Below, piece after piece: positions 8,901-15,964 of a stretch of 42,012 bases of DNA; the stretch's first letter is position 1, and each line of letters opens with the position of its first letter. Location: contig NZ_QMEB01000019.1 in NCBI RefSeq assembly GCF_012912135.1, positions 1 through 42,012 of the forward strand, in the 5' to 3' direction. The translations under genes and the position numbers were made by a program. The notes under the pieces are model-generated. The model was not told the origin of the DNA, searched no databases, and was given only the letters and a program-made list of their open reading frames with translations. Source of the DNA: Brasilonema bromeliae SPC951. Its GTDB lineage: Bacteria > Cyanobacteriota > Cyanobacteriia > Cyanobacteriales > Nostocaceae.

Positions 8901-9364
8901 GTACCGTAGTCAAAAATATAAGCCTTGGCGTGTAAAGTTCCTTTGGTGTAAAGCCGGACATGAAGCCGTTTTTCTTCAATCATCTGCACGAGATTTTTTA
9001 CCAGTATCTCAGCTTCATCTGTCTGATCCATGAGTTCGATACTAGAACGGATATTGGCTGCTGTAACGTTCGCCATCCGTTTTTCTTCACTGCGCTTGGG
9101 ATATTTTTGCGCTTCGATTTTATCTTCAATTAATTCTAGTCTTCGGTATCCTTGGGCTATTTGTTCAATGGTTTCGCGATTGCTAGTATTGCCAATTAGC
9201 AGACGTAATTCTTTTATGTTGGGGAGGCGTTCTGCAATGGCGGTGAAGCCAGAAATAAAGAAGTAACCTACCGCAAAATGAGCCGCTTCTGAGGAGTCGA
9301 GAATGCGCTTGATTTGGTCTACTAATTTTTGATTGCGATTATCTATTATATCGTGGGTAGGCAT
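5996..9364 (-). CDS. PLD-nuclease / SF2 helicase fusion protein, putative defence
   Basis: The 1122-residue protein combines two enzymes. Residues about 20-210 form a phospholipase-D-like nuclease domain with one HKD-type motif (H145, K147, then GSSNLT at 175-180). Residues about 270-850 form an SNF2-like SF2 helicase: Walker A GLGKS (298-302), DEAH-type box DESH (377-380), motif III TATP (407-410), IFTQY, LIATDVLAEGLNLQ and the arginine-finger motif QRFGRIDRIG. A charged C-terminal region follows. Such fusions are found in anti-phage and restriction loci, where the helicase moves on DNA and the PLD domain cuts. Downstream of type IIG enzymes they may form a restriction unit, and a broken type IIG gene lies upstream here. 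The gene itself looks intact; substrate specificity is unknown. Confidence 0.85.
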   Translation of the reverse strand: MPTHDIIDNRNQKLVDQIKRILDSSEAAHFAVGYFFISGFTAIAERLPNIKELRLLIGNTSNRETIEQIAQGYRRLELIEDKIEAQKYPKRSEEKRMANVTAANIRSSIELMDQTDEAEILVKNLVQMIEEKRLHVRLYTKGTLHAKAYIFDYGTVYDHKGRALERAEKGIAIVGSSNLTLSGITHNTELNVVIHGNDNHTELTHWFNELWNEAEDFNEALMREMKQSWAGSTVRPYDVYMKTLYSLVKERLEDTAPKDLILEDAITKQLADFQKVAVNNAVQNIRDYGGAFVSDVVGLGKSFIGAAIVKRFEQTERARPLIICPAPLIEMWERYNEVYQLNARVLSMGMLKEDEESGFKVLLDDFRFQDRDFVLIDESHNLRNHTTQRYKVVEAFLGAGKRCCLLTATPRNKSAWDIYHQLKLFHQDDKTDLPIDPPDLKEYFQLVEKGEKKLQELLSHILIRRTRNHILRFYGFDSQTQQAVDPANFREYLDGTRRAYVIVGGKHRFFPKRELETIEYSIEDTYQGLYEELRQYLGKSRKRQLAKPPTNELSYARYGLWNYVLKPKQKQEPYNTLQRAGANLRGLMRVLLFKRFESSVYAFQESIRKLLIVHERFLKALSQGFVAAGEEAQTLLSEDYNQAEEQDLMDGLQKVSDKYDIADFYTEKLQQHIEHDIKLLKNILALVEPITADKDTKLQTLIKWLSKPSLKNKKRLIFTQYADTAKYLYENLNPGGQRDDFDVIYSGSNKNKARLVGRFAPNANKEYKFKPGESEINTLIATDVLAEGLNLQDGDLIINYDLHWNPVKLIQRFGRIDRIGSEKDVIYGYNFLPELGIERNLGLKQKLKNRIQEIHDTIGEDAAILDRTEQLNEEAMYAIYEQQGKQLSLFDFEAEEDFLDLNEAEEILRKLQKDNPSEYERIAHLPHGIRTAKFSMQQKGTYVFCEASDPSKPDLKGYQQLFLLDDRGEIISRDIPRILGAIKADTTTPTSTLPQEHNSTVMRLKRQFAEEVKHRQAEREFKGRLTQGQRYILRELRIFFKAIADEELKSQINILEQKFRACVNQAVNRELNKLRRDSFTGQELFTQLAQIYLQHNMHQWQDNSLPTFSQPIPMIVCSEALV

Positions 9365-9451
9365 GGTTTTTTATTTAACCCAGAGGCGCAGAGAAAGGCG
9401 ATCGTCAAGCTTGAAATTGTTGGCTTTGTGGATAAATCACTACTGATGTAT

Positions 9452-9630
9452 CTATATAAATCAATACGGTTCAGTTAGTGGTATTTAAGATCCCCCAACC
9501 ACGCCAGGTGCTACAACGGGGGGAACCCCCGCAACGCACTGGCTCCCCTTAAAAAGGGGGCTTAGTTCCCTCCTTTTTAAGGAGGGCTAGGGAGGATCAA
9601 CCCTTAACTGAACTGTATTGCTATATAAAT
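9452..9630. mobile_element. MITE-like element, family with CAATACGGTTCAGTTA ends (copy A)
   Basis: Inverted ends CAATACGGTTCAGTTA (9462-9477) and TAACTGAACTGTATTG (9605-9620) enclose 127 bp with no gene. The element is flanked on both sides by the exact 10-bp direct repeat CTATATAAAT (9452-9461 and 9621-9630), which looks like a target duplication. The interior is another imperfect palindrome bounded by GATCCCCC and GGGAGGATC. A relative with the same ends lies at 25691-25871. Confidence 0.7.
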
Positions 9631-9650
9631 AACGCCACAAGAGGGAAGTC

Positions 9651-9890
9651 TTAGCTGTCCCATGAATCCCGTTCCTCTTGTAGCTGTCTATCTATTTCTT
9701 CAGCAGTTTTTGATGGACGTTTAGCATGAACTTCTTCCAGAATTTCTATTACAGAACGCTGTTTTACTTTAGGCTTTTCCGGCAAAATAACAAATACATC
9801 AACGGTGTCACCAATCTCAGCTTCTGGAAGTTCTATTTCTATCTTGTTTCCTGGTAAAACTTTGGTTGTAATGCGTAAAGCTGCTTGCAT
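9651..9890 (-). CDS. Small antitoxin-like protein
   Basis: This 79-residue protein opens with a beta-rich stretch (RITTKVLPGNKIEIELPE, about 6-23) and ends with a charged helical tail rich in Glu, Arg and Lys. Proteins of this shape are common in cyanobacteria, frequently next to PIN-domain toxins, and may act as antitoxins. No toxin follows it here; downstream is the MITE at 9452-9630. It lies 13 bp downstream of the Uma2 gene on the same strand, so the two probably form one transcript. I recognise no named family with certainty. Confidence 0.6.
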   Translation of the reverse strand: MQAALRITTKVLPGNKIEIELPEAEIGDTVDVFVILPEKPKVKQRSVIEILEEVHAKRPSKTAEEIDRQLQEERDSWDS

Positions 9891-9903
9891 AATTTATAAA
9901 ACC

Positions 9904-10503
9904 TTAAAGAGTAAAGACATCTTCGTAAACATCTGTCATTGTTAGGGTTAACCCTACCGAGTCTAATTTTAGGTCATCACCCTTGAACAAAGTTTGCACT
10001 GACCAATTTCCTTGGTTATCTTTACGATAAACTTCTACTTTGATTTCATCTTGGGAAACTAATACATATTCCCGTAAGCTTTCTAAAGTTCGGTAATTAA
10101 CAAGTTTTTCTCGTCTGTCTGTTACTTCTGTGCTAGGTGAGAGAACTTCTATGATTAAACAAGGATAATTTAAGCAAAAGCGGTCTTGGTCTTGGCGATG
10201 CTCCAGCAGGGAGCCGCCCAAAGGGCGATCGCAGGTGACTACGACATCAGGATAGTAAAATATACTTTTATTTTGGCTGGCTAATTCTATCCTGACTTTC
10301 ATGTCAGCCATAAAAACACTACAGGAACCACCCCGTAAATGGGAACGTAGTCTGCTGGCGATATTGAGGGTAATTATATTGTGTTCCTTGCTACCACCAG
10401 ACATGGCGAATACTTGACCGCCAAGATATTCATGGCGGATTTCGCTCTTATCTTCGGCTTTGAGGTATTCTTCAACGGTGAAAAAGTTTACAGGGGATTG
10501 CAT
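9904..10503 (-). CDS. Uma2-family putative endonuclease
   Basis: Uma2 (DUF820) proteins have the PD-(D/E)XK nuclease fold and are strongly expanded in cyanobacteria; their biological role is not settled. Visible family features are the N-terminal FTVEEYLKAED, the HEYLGGQVFAMSG block, the YPDVVVTCD motif with a candidate metal-binding Asp, and LIIEVLSPSTEVTDRREKL with the downstream acidic and Lys residues. The length of 199 residues is slightly over the usual 185-190. The excess is a ten-residue stretch, PLGGSLLEHR, after VVTCDR, encoded by the palindromic element at 10194-10232. The gene is followed closely by the small antitoxin-like gene. Confidence 0.85.
   Translation of the reverse strand: MQSPVNFFTVEEYLKAEDKSEIRHEYLGGQVFAMSGGSKEHNIITLNIASRLRSHLRGGSCSVFMADMKVRIELASQNKSIFYYPDVVVTCDRPLGGSLLEHRQDQDRFCLNYPCLIIEVLSPSTEVTDRREKLVNYRTLESLREYVLVSQDEIKVEVYRKDNQGNWSVQTLFKGDDLKLDSVGLTLTMTDVYEDVFTL
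10194..10232. repeat. HIP1-anchored 39-bp palindromic element inside the Uma2 gene
   Basis: The element runs from GGCGATGCTCC to the HIP1 octamer GCGATCGC and matches 3234-3272 at 33 of 39 positions by eye. It adds ten codons net to the Uma2 frame without disrupting it. Confidence 0.7.
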
Positions 10504-10562
10504 AATTTTTCCCTCAGCAATTCTTAATACTACGAGCGAGATTTGTTCTCTTCTCTATTGTC

Positions 10563-11146
10563 CTACAAGCCATAAAGGGCGGCGACTCGCTCATCTATTT
10601 CTTTCTCCCATGCTTGACAGTCAACGCCTTTTGCGTCTAGGCATTTTTGGACTAGTTTAGATATGGCTTCTCGTTCTGTAGTTGAAGCATTGGGGATAGG
10701 AATTTTACTAATATAGATTGCTCTTAACTCTAACCGTCCACCTTTATCAGCATCGCCAAGTACAGAACAAAAATTTTTTAGGTATTCCCATATAGATGAA
10801 GAGTTAAGCACTCCAAGAAGGTAAAGATCAGGAACAGGAATAATAAAACCTTTATCGTTAGTGAATGCACCTGTTGTATCAAAGGCAAAACGCGACTCTT
10901 TTGCAATAACCGGATAGACAATTTTAGGCTTATCAAATGCAGTGTAGTAAGCTACTTCATCTTGAATCTCATACCATTTATAAGAGCCGGATTTTCGACC
11001 TAACCATTCTTTAGATGCAGACCAATTACGAGGTTTTGGTTCTAACTGTATTTGCCACTGTGCTAGAAGTGCTTTAATAGCTGGATAAGCATTTATATCA
11101 ATTCCTCTTCTTGTGAAAATGAGCCATTTGTCCTGATAGTTATAGC
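10563..11146 (-). pseudogene. Type IIG restriction-modification enzyme, C-terminal remnant
   Basis: The frame is open on the minus strand from about 11156 down to the stop at 10563, but has no proper start. The translation reads WLIFTRRGI, then QLEPKPRNW, SYKWYEIQDEVAYY, KPKIVYPVIAKESRF, FIIPVPDLYLLGVLNS, SVLGDADKGGRLELR and AISKLVQKCLDAKG. This is the TaqI-like target-recognition domain at the C-terminus of Eco57I-type enzymes, which methylate and cut DNA in one chain. The N-terminal nuclease and adenine methyltransferase domains are absent. Homology ends near 11140-11146, exactly where an IS630-like end begins. It lies upstream of the Uma2 gene and the PLD-helicase on the same strand. Confidence 0.8.
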
Positions 11147-11511
11147 AGTCGCCACCTCAGTCAGGACGTAGGATAGATGAAGAAGTGATTAGTTTCCGGA
11201 TTCCTATGGCAAACCCTTACAGTTATGACCTACGACGAAAAGTGATCGAGGCGATTGAACTCAATGGAATGAAGCGCTCTTGAGCGAGTGAATTCTTCAA
11301 TATCAGTCGCAATACCATCAATACATGGTTCCAACGTCGGAAGCAAACGGGTGACTTTAATGCCAAAGTCAGAGCGCATGGGGGTAGTGGTCACAAAATT
11401 ACCGACACGGAGTTGTTTCGAGCCTTTGTGGAAACCCACGGGGACAAAACTCAGGCGGAAATAGCTCAACTGCTAATCGCCTCGATTTTTGATGCCGAAC
11501 GTGCTTGCTAA
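11142..11511 (+). pseudogene. IS630-family transposase remnant
   Basis: From the ATG at 11206 the frame reads NPYSYDLRRKVIEAIELNG, then a TGA stop at 11281, then ASEFFNISRNTINTWFQRR, GHKITDTELFRAFVETHGDK and AEIAQLL, ending at 11511. This is the N-terminal helix-turn-helix region of cyanobacterial IS630-type transposases. The internal nonsense codon and the loss of the DDE catalytic part show that it is dead. The sequence before the ATG, from about 11142 (TAGCAGTCGCC), looks like the left end, with insertion at a TA as is usual for IS630. No matching right end is seen before 12000. Confidence 0.8.
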
Positions 11512-11562
11512 AACTCTACATTGGGGATTATTTTGTAGTTGAACGAAATCTAGGAATCTCTT

Positions 11563-12012
11563 ATGAAAAACCGTCGTCAGCGCGTGAGTCGTTCAACTAT
11601 TCGGAAATATAGTGCCGAACTTGAACAGCGTTTGAGAGAGCAGTCCAAGCTCGAACGCTTAGAAAAATTATCAGAGTTTAGGGATTGGCTAATACATGGG
11701 CTATTGGTTCTACTCTTGATCCTAGGCGGAGTATTTTTTAGCTTAGTGGATAGAGTTTTTGACTTATTGTATTGCAAAATTTTACAACTCTTCCCATTTT
11801 TCTCGTGTTCCGGCGATACCATTGTAAGAGCAACACGTAAGGATCCAATTTACGTACTGTTAATGTATTTTTTGATATATTTTATTTTTATTGTTGTTTT
11901 CAAGTTATACGTGGAGGATAAGAAAAAACGTAGCCAAAACACCCATACTAATAGTGTTTGCAATGAGTATGACGATTACGATACCGATGATGACTATGAC
12001 CACGATCGTTAG
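11563..12012 (+). CDS. Small two-helix membrane protein with acidic tail
   Basis: The 149-residue product has a basic, probably coiled-coil N-terminus (residues 1-42, many Arg, Glu, Leu), a first membrane segment at about 45-68 (LIHGLLVLLLILGGVFFSLV), a second at about 97-116 (VLLMYFLIYFIFIVVFKLYV), a Lys-rich stop, and an unusual C-terminus of Asp/Tyr residues (DDYDTDDDYDHDR). An AGGAA ribosome site precedes the ATG. I do not recognise a family. It lies directly after the dead IS630 fragment, so it may be accessory. The tail continues as degenerate GACTAC-like triplets after the stop, which suggests recent repeat growth. Confidence 0.55.
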   Translation: MKNRRQRVSRSTIRKYSAELEQRLREQSKLERLEKLSEFRDWLIHGLLVLLLILGGVFFSLVDRVFDLLYCKILQLFPFFSCSGDTIVRATRKDPIYVLLMYFLIYFIFIVVFKLYVEDKKKRSQNTHTNSVCNEYDDYDTDDDYDHDR

Positions 12013-12308
12013 TCAAAATAACTATAGCGACAGTGACTACAATGACTACTAAATGTAACGAACTGCTAACAAGAAGTGATAAGCGCACTCGATGGTTTAG
12101 ATCGTCTAGTAAAGCGATCAATTCCAAAAAAGCAATCTTTATGATATGTAGTATAACGCTCTACCTCTGATGAAATTGATATTCAAAGCTATATGAACAA
12201 TATGTATATTCTTCTACAAACTTCAAAGTACAATTTAATTTACTTGTTACGGTATAGATCCCAGTGTTTTCACTGAAAGCAAAACATTGGTTTACTATCC
12301 TTTATCCT

Positions 12309-13817
12309 TCACTTGATTGATTTATCTTGCTCATAACTCAACTCTTGTTCCATTGACAAGACGAATTCTGCTTTTTGTAACTCTGTCCCTAAGTACATAG
12401 CATGCTCAACTTGCAAGCCCGGACAACTAGCTGCTATTTGTTGATACAGTTGTTTTGCAGACTTACCTAAAAAGCAGTTCACAACTTCTCCAGAACCAGG
12501 AGTCATCTGTTCGACAAGAATTTTGCCGTCTTGTACAGCAATCACAAAACTGCCTACGGGGTCTGCATAATCTCGCTGCTGACAAATTTTGGTATACTGA
12601 GACTGAATAACTTTTTCTGCATTTTCCCAGCAGTCATCATAAATATGGGCGCTTTGACTGACAGTAATTAATGGTCCCATTTTTAAGAAATGAGTTGAGA
12701 ACTTGCATATTTCATCTCGAATATGTTGTTGCAAAGCACGCAATCCCATTGCATTTGCGGGCCATGCTGAAAACATATCATTACTGCGCAAAGTCGCGGT
12801 TATTGAAAGTTCATTATCAACTATTCTGACCCAAATATGATTCAGGCAAGGCGGACTATCATTAGCATCATTGGTAACATCCCACAAAGACATGACCGCC
12901 CTAGCTGAATCAATATCAATGACTAGTTTATCAATGACTTGCTGAATTTGGTCGCGTCCAAACCAAGAACGTAAACGTTGACCGTATGTATACTTCACTC
13001 CTTCTTGGTTGGGTGCATCGTCTAAAATCTGCGAAATATATTCTTGCAAAAAACTACGGTCAATTGGCAAATAATTGGGTTCTGGAAAATAAAATTTTTC
13101 TGGTTCTGAAGTAACAACTGCTATTAAATCAATCAATTCTTGCCATTGTCCCTCATATACAGTCGGTCGAATTGTTCCGGTTGTTTTAATTAAATGGATG
13201 ATTTTTACCCAAGTTTCAGCTATCGTCTTACCCTCGACTCTGTGCCCATAGCGTTGTCCTGGTAAAACAGTTGGTACTAAAGTAGACATGGGAAATTCTA
13301 ATGGAAAACCCCAAGGTTCCACCGCTTCTGTTTGAGCAAAAGATTTCACCAGAGTACAAGCTTCAGTGATTGATTTCGCTTCTTGAAACTCTATAGACTG
13401 ACGCAGTTTTTCTAACGCACTGGCTTCAACTTCAATATCAATATATCCTGCATAAGCTGAGCGAATTACCCAGCAACGTCGTCCAGTATCGCTCAATCCT
13501 TCTTCAAAGCCATTGCGGAAAAAGTCTAATAAGCAAATCCCAGCACCGGCGTTTTTGTCTTCTCTGGTGGCGTTGAGAACAACCAAGTAGCGGACATGGG
13601 GATTATAAAGCAAATTGCGAATCAGTAAGTTTATCCCCCTTGTGGGCGAGTAGAGCTGTCCAATGACAGCATATTCTTGGGGGTGTAGATGTTTGGCGAT
13701 CGCCCCCTTTACACTCCACCCCGTAATCACTGCTGTCTGACCTTGACCATAAATCAACTGCTTAGGCTTGTGCAGTGCGTTGTAGTTATATTTGATTGCC
13801 TTGCCCGTTGCTGTCAT
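12309..13817 (-). CDS. DUF4346 / thymidylate synthase-like protein
   Basis: The C-terminal half resembles thymidylate synthase: RLRSWFGRDQIQQVIDKL, a PPCL motif with a candidate nucleophilic Cys, TLRSNDMFSAWPANAMGLRAL (arginine and nucleotide-binding block, shortened here in description), and GPLITVSQSAHIYDDCW. The N-terminal part (about 20-150 in the longer form) resembles the methyltransferase-subunit-A-like domain found with DUF4346, with GWSVKGAIAKHLHP and LVVLNATREDKNAG. Cyanobacterial proteins of this layout are annotated as thymidylate synthase, converting dUMP to dTMP. I prefer the ATG at 13817 (MTATGKAIKYNY) over the ATG at 13838 because the first seven residues look unconserved. It converges toward the 11563 gene and is followed by no partner. 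Confidence 0.75.
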   Translation of the reverse strand: MTATGKAIKYNYNALHKPKQLIYGQGQTAVITGWSVKGAIAKHLHPQEYAVIGQLYSPTRGINLLIRNLLYNPHVRYLVVLNATREDKNAGAGICLLDFFRNGFEEGLSDTGRRCWVIRSAYAGYIDIEVEASALEKLRQSIEFQEAKSITEACTLVKSFAQTEAVEPWGFPLEFPMSTLVPTVLPGQRYGHRVEGKTIAETWVKIIHLIKTTGTIRPTVYEGQWQELIDLIAVVTSEPEKFYFPEPNYLPIDRSFLQEYISQILDDAPNQEGVKYTYGQRLRSWFGRDQIQQVIDKLVIDIDSARAVMSLWDVTNDANDSPPCLNHIWVRIVDNELSITATLRSNDMFSAWPANAMGLRALQQHIRDEICKFSTHFLKMGPLITVSQSAHIYDDCWENAEKVIQSQYTKICQQRDYADPVGSFVIAVQDGKILVEQMTPGSGEVVNCFLGKSAKQLYQQIAASCPGLQVEHAMYLGTELQKAEFVLSMEQELSYEQDKSIK

Positions 13818-13895
13818 GGTTGATTGCCAGAAAGTCAAAACAATCTTTTATCTTAACATATCACCACCGCTTGCTCTGGCAAATTGTTCACAATA

Positions 13896-14008
13896 CCAAC
13901 TAGGACTTACGCACCATCTGCCAGAAACCCGGTTTCTTCGTTCGTATTTGGTTGCTAAACAGACGATTTTTGGTAGAAACCGGGTTTCTTTGCGTAAGTC
14001 CTGCCAAC
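13896..14008. mobile_element. MITE-like element, AGGACTTACGCA family (copy 1)
   Basis: The element spans 13901-14003 with perfect 12-bp inverted ends AGGACTTACGCA / TGCGTAAGTCCT and a nested inverted pair AGAAACCCGGTTTCT. It is flanked by the direct repeat CCAAC (13896-13900 and 14004-14008), consistent with a 5-bp target duplication. Copy 2 at 28390-28492 differs at a single visible position within the shared 101 bp. No transposase is encoded. Confidence 0.85.
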
Positions 14009-14048
14009 TCAGCTGACACCAACACGGCGCGCCTGATTGCTCATCTAC

Positions 14049-14087
14049 TTTACATTTTTTAATATTAACGTTACACTTCTTTACATA
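14049..14087 (+). promoter_or_regulatory. HLR1-like (RpaB) site upstream of hlip
   Basis: GTTACACTTCTTTACATA at 14070-14087 fits the HLR1 direct repeat (G/T)TTACA(A/T)(A/T)NN(G/T)TTACA(A/T)(A/T) with one mismatch. A further half-site, TTTACATT, lies at 14049-14056. HLR1 is the known binding site of the response regulator RpaB in high-light-responsive cyanobacterial promoters. The site is 29 bp upstream of the hlip start codon. Confidence 0.65.
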
Positions 14088-14115
14088 ACAGCAATTATTT
14101 CGTTAGGACATTTCC

Positions 14116-14331
14116 ATGCAGTACAAAGGTGCCATTATTGACGAGGCCGGCAAAATGAACAATTTTGCGCTAGAACCAAAGGTGTATGTGGATGAGCAAG
14201 GCGATCGCACCGGTTTAACTCCCTACGCTGAACTTCTCAACGGTCGTTTGGCAATGATTGGTTTTGTATCTTTGATAGCGTTGGAAGTGTTTACAGGACA
14301 TGGCGTTTTTGGTTTGTTCAGAAGTTTGTAA
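14116..14331 (+). CDS. hlip: High light-inducible protein (Hlip/Scp)
   Basis: The 71-residue product has one chlorophyll-a/b-binding-type helix with [20 protein letters not shown] (about 45-64), including the conserved Glu, Asn-Gly-Arg and Met-Gly residues that bind chlorophyll and pair helices. Hlips are thylakoid proteins that bind pigments and protect photosystem assembly intermediates under strong light. An AGGA ribosome site lies eight bases before the ATG. The HLR1-like site upstream suggests RpaB control, and a strong terminator follows at 14379. The extended N-terminus (about 40 residues before the helix) is typical of the longer cyanobacterial Hlips. Confidence 0.93.
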   Translation: MQYKGAIIDEAGKMNNFALEPKVYVDEQGDRTGLTPYAELLNGRLAMIGFVSLIALEVFTGHGVFGLFRSL

Positions 14332-14378
14332 AAACACATCCTGTTAAAAACAAATTTTTATCATGCTCGTAGATACAC

Positions 14379-14404
14379 AAGACGCAAGATTTTGCGTCTT
14401 TTGT
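14379..14404 (+). terminator. Rho-independent terminator after hlip
   Basis: AAGACGCAA (14379-14387) pairs with TTGCGTCTT (14392-14400), followed by TTGTTTG. The nine-base perfect stem with a T-rich tail sits 48 bp after the hlip stop. Confidence 0.8.
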
Positions 14405-14494
14405 TTGTAAAAGCTACCCGTCAGAGAGAGTATCTATAGGGACATAATGCGGTAGTGTTCTCTTGTGGCTAAAAGAGAACTAAAGCTGGTAATT

Positions 14495-14941
14495 ATGAGC
14501 AACGTGCCCAAAATCGACCGTCAAAGGGAGCATCAAGCAAACGAGCGGACATTTCTCGCTTGGCTACGCACTTCAATAGCATTAATTGGCTTTGGTTTTG
14601 CTATTGCTAGATTTGGTCTATTTATACGCCAGCTGAATTTTACTCTGACTCAACAGCAACATGAACCATCACCATATCCCTTTTTCACCTCAGAAAATTT
14701 GGGTATCAGTTTGGTAATCTTTGGTATTCTGACTTTACTTTTAGCAGTCTGGCGATATAACCAAGTTTTTTCCCAAATTGAAGAAGGTAACTATCAACCC
14801 AGTAAGTTTACTGTTTGGGTAATGACTGGAGTAGTGATTATTTTTGGAATTCTCAGTATTCCTTTGCTGCTTTTACGAAGTCATGTGCCCCGTTCCACGT
14901 ATCCGCTCCCAAATCAGCCCCAGTCACGTAATTTTCGTTAA
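14495..14941 (+). CDS. DUF202 (YidH-like) membrane protein
   Basis: The protein reads DRQREHQANERTFLAWLRTS then IALIGFGFAIARFGLF, the diagnostic opening of DUF202 proteins: a charged N-terminus ending in ERTFLAWLRT and a first membrane helix. Two more helices follow (about residues 70-90 and 108-130), with a short basic Pro-rich tail. Family members such as YidH are three-helix inner-membrane proteins of unknown function. I chose the ATG at 14495 because the conserved part begins there; a GTG at 14465 in the same frame would add ten residues. It reads alone, between the hlip terminator and a thioredoxin-like gene. Confidence 0.85.
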   Translation: MSNVPKIDRQREHQANERTFLAWLRTSIALIGFGFAIARFGLFIRQLNFTLTQQQHEPSPYPFFTSENLGISLVIFGILTLLLAVWRYNQVFSQIEEGNYQPSKFTVWVMTGVVIIFGILSIPLLLLRSHVPRSTYPLPNQPQSRNFR

Positions 14942-15079
14942 ATTGAAAAAATCTTGATTGAATAAAAATATACTAACAAGACAGAGCAAGTGTCATCTGT
15001 AAAAAGGTTTTATTAATCACAAACTATTGGTATATTGAAAACGATATGATTCAGTCTTCAGAGAAAATATATCAGGATT

Positions 15080-15661
15080 ATGGCTTTAACTGCTTCAACA
15101 ATGTTACCGCTAGGTACTAAAGCGCCAGATTTTCATCTATCAGATGTGGTACATGAAGAAACGATTTCGCTTGCCACTTTTGCTGATAAAAAAGCTTTAC
15201 TTGTGATGTTTATTTGTCAGCATTGCCCGTATGTAAAGCTTGTGAAGGCAGAATTGGCGCAGTTGGGAAAAGATTATATTCATGATGGTTTAGGAATTGT
15301 TGCTATTAGCACCAATGATGTCCATAATTATCCAGATGATGATCCTGAATTTCTCAAGGCAATGGCGATAGAACTTGATTTTAAGTTTCCTTTTTGTTAC
15401 GACGAAAGCCAAGAAACTGCAAAAGCTTACACAGCAGCTTGCACACCAGATTTCTTTCTCTTTAATGCCAAGCGCCAACTCGTTTATCGAGGACAATTGG
15501 ATGATAGTCGCCCCGGTAATGGCAAACCTGTAACAGGTACAGATTTACGCGCAGCTATTGATGCAGTATTGTCGAATCAACCAGTTACAGCCGACCAAAA
15601 GCCCAGTATTGGTTGCAATATCAAGTGGAAACCGGGCAACGAACCGAGTTATTTTGGTTAA
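15080..15661 (+). CDS. Thioredoxin-like / peroxiredoxin-family protein
   Basis: This 193-residue protein has the AhpC/TSA thioredoxin fold: LGTKAPDFHLSD (about 12-23), then VMFICQHCPYVKLVKAELAQ (about 42-61) with a CxxC redox pair (C-Q-H-C), GIVAISTNDVHNYPDD, CTPDFFLFNAKRQLVYRGQL (the cis-Pro side after TACTPDF), and a C-terminal SIGCNIKWK with a third conserved Cys. Such proteins probably act as cytosolic thiol-disulfide reductases or peroxidases; the substrate is unknown. It stands alone, and the hairpin at 15671 may end its transcript. Confidence 0.88.
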   Translation: MALTASTMLPLGTKAPDFHLSDVVHEETISLATFADKKALLVMFICQHCPYVKLVKAELAQLGKDYIHDGLGIVAISTNDVHNYPDDDPEFLKAMAIELDFKFPFCYDESQETAKAYTAACTPDFFLFNAKRQLVYRGQLDDSRPGNGKPVTGTDLRAAIDAVLSNQPVTADQKPSIGCNIKWKPGNEPSYFG

Positions 15662-15670
15662 GAGATTCCG

Positions 15671-15701
15671 AGTTTTGAGTCGTACATTGAAACTCAAAAC
15701 T
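15671..15701 (+). terminator. Hairpin after the thioredoxin-like gene
   Basis: GAGTTTTGAGT (near 15670) pairs with ACTCAAAACTC (near 15691), an 11-bp perfect stem a few bases after the stop. There is no long T tail, so it may be a terminator or an mRNA end structure. Confidence 0.5.
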
Positions 15702-15909
15702 CAGTACCAGCACCAGAGTATTGTAAAGAATCTTCCAACCTTGGGATGGTCAGAGAAAGTGCTTTAATCTTTCTTGGTATGGTGAAGCGGATCATTTGTG
15801 GCAGATGTTAATGTGTCCAGTATAGTGGAGTCTTTGTCTTCTTTGTCATCCACAATGTGTATATTGGCTCAGATGTTAATCGACACCATCTACCGCATAA
15901 CAAAACACA

Positions 15910-15950
15910 AATCCTCCTTTGCAAAGGAGAAATAGTCGCAAAGGAGGATT
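15910..15950. repeat. Perfect 13-bp inverted repeat
   Basis: AATCCTCCTTTGC (15910-15922) and GCAAAGGAGGATT (15938-15950) form a strong hairpin just beyond the 3' end of the minus-strand gene at 15965. It could terminate that gene or be a relic of the dispersed CCTCCTTT element also seen inside 9462-9620. Confidence 0.6.
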
Positions 15951-15964
15951 CTAAGGGGCTAGGT

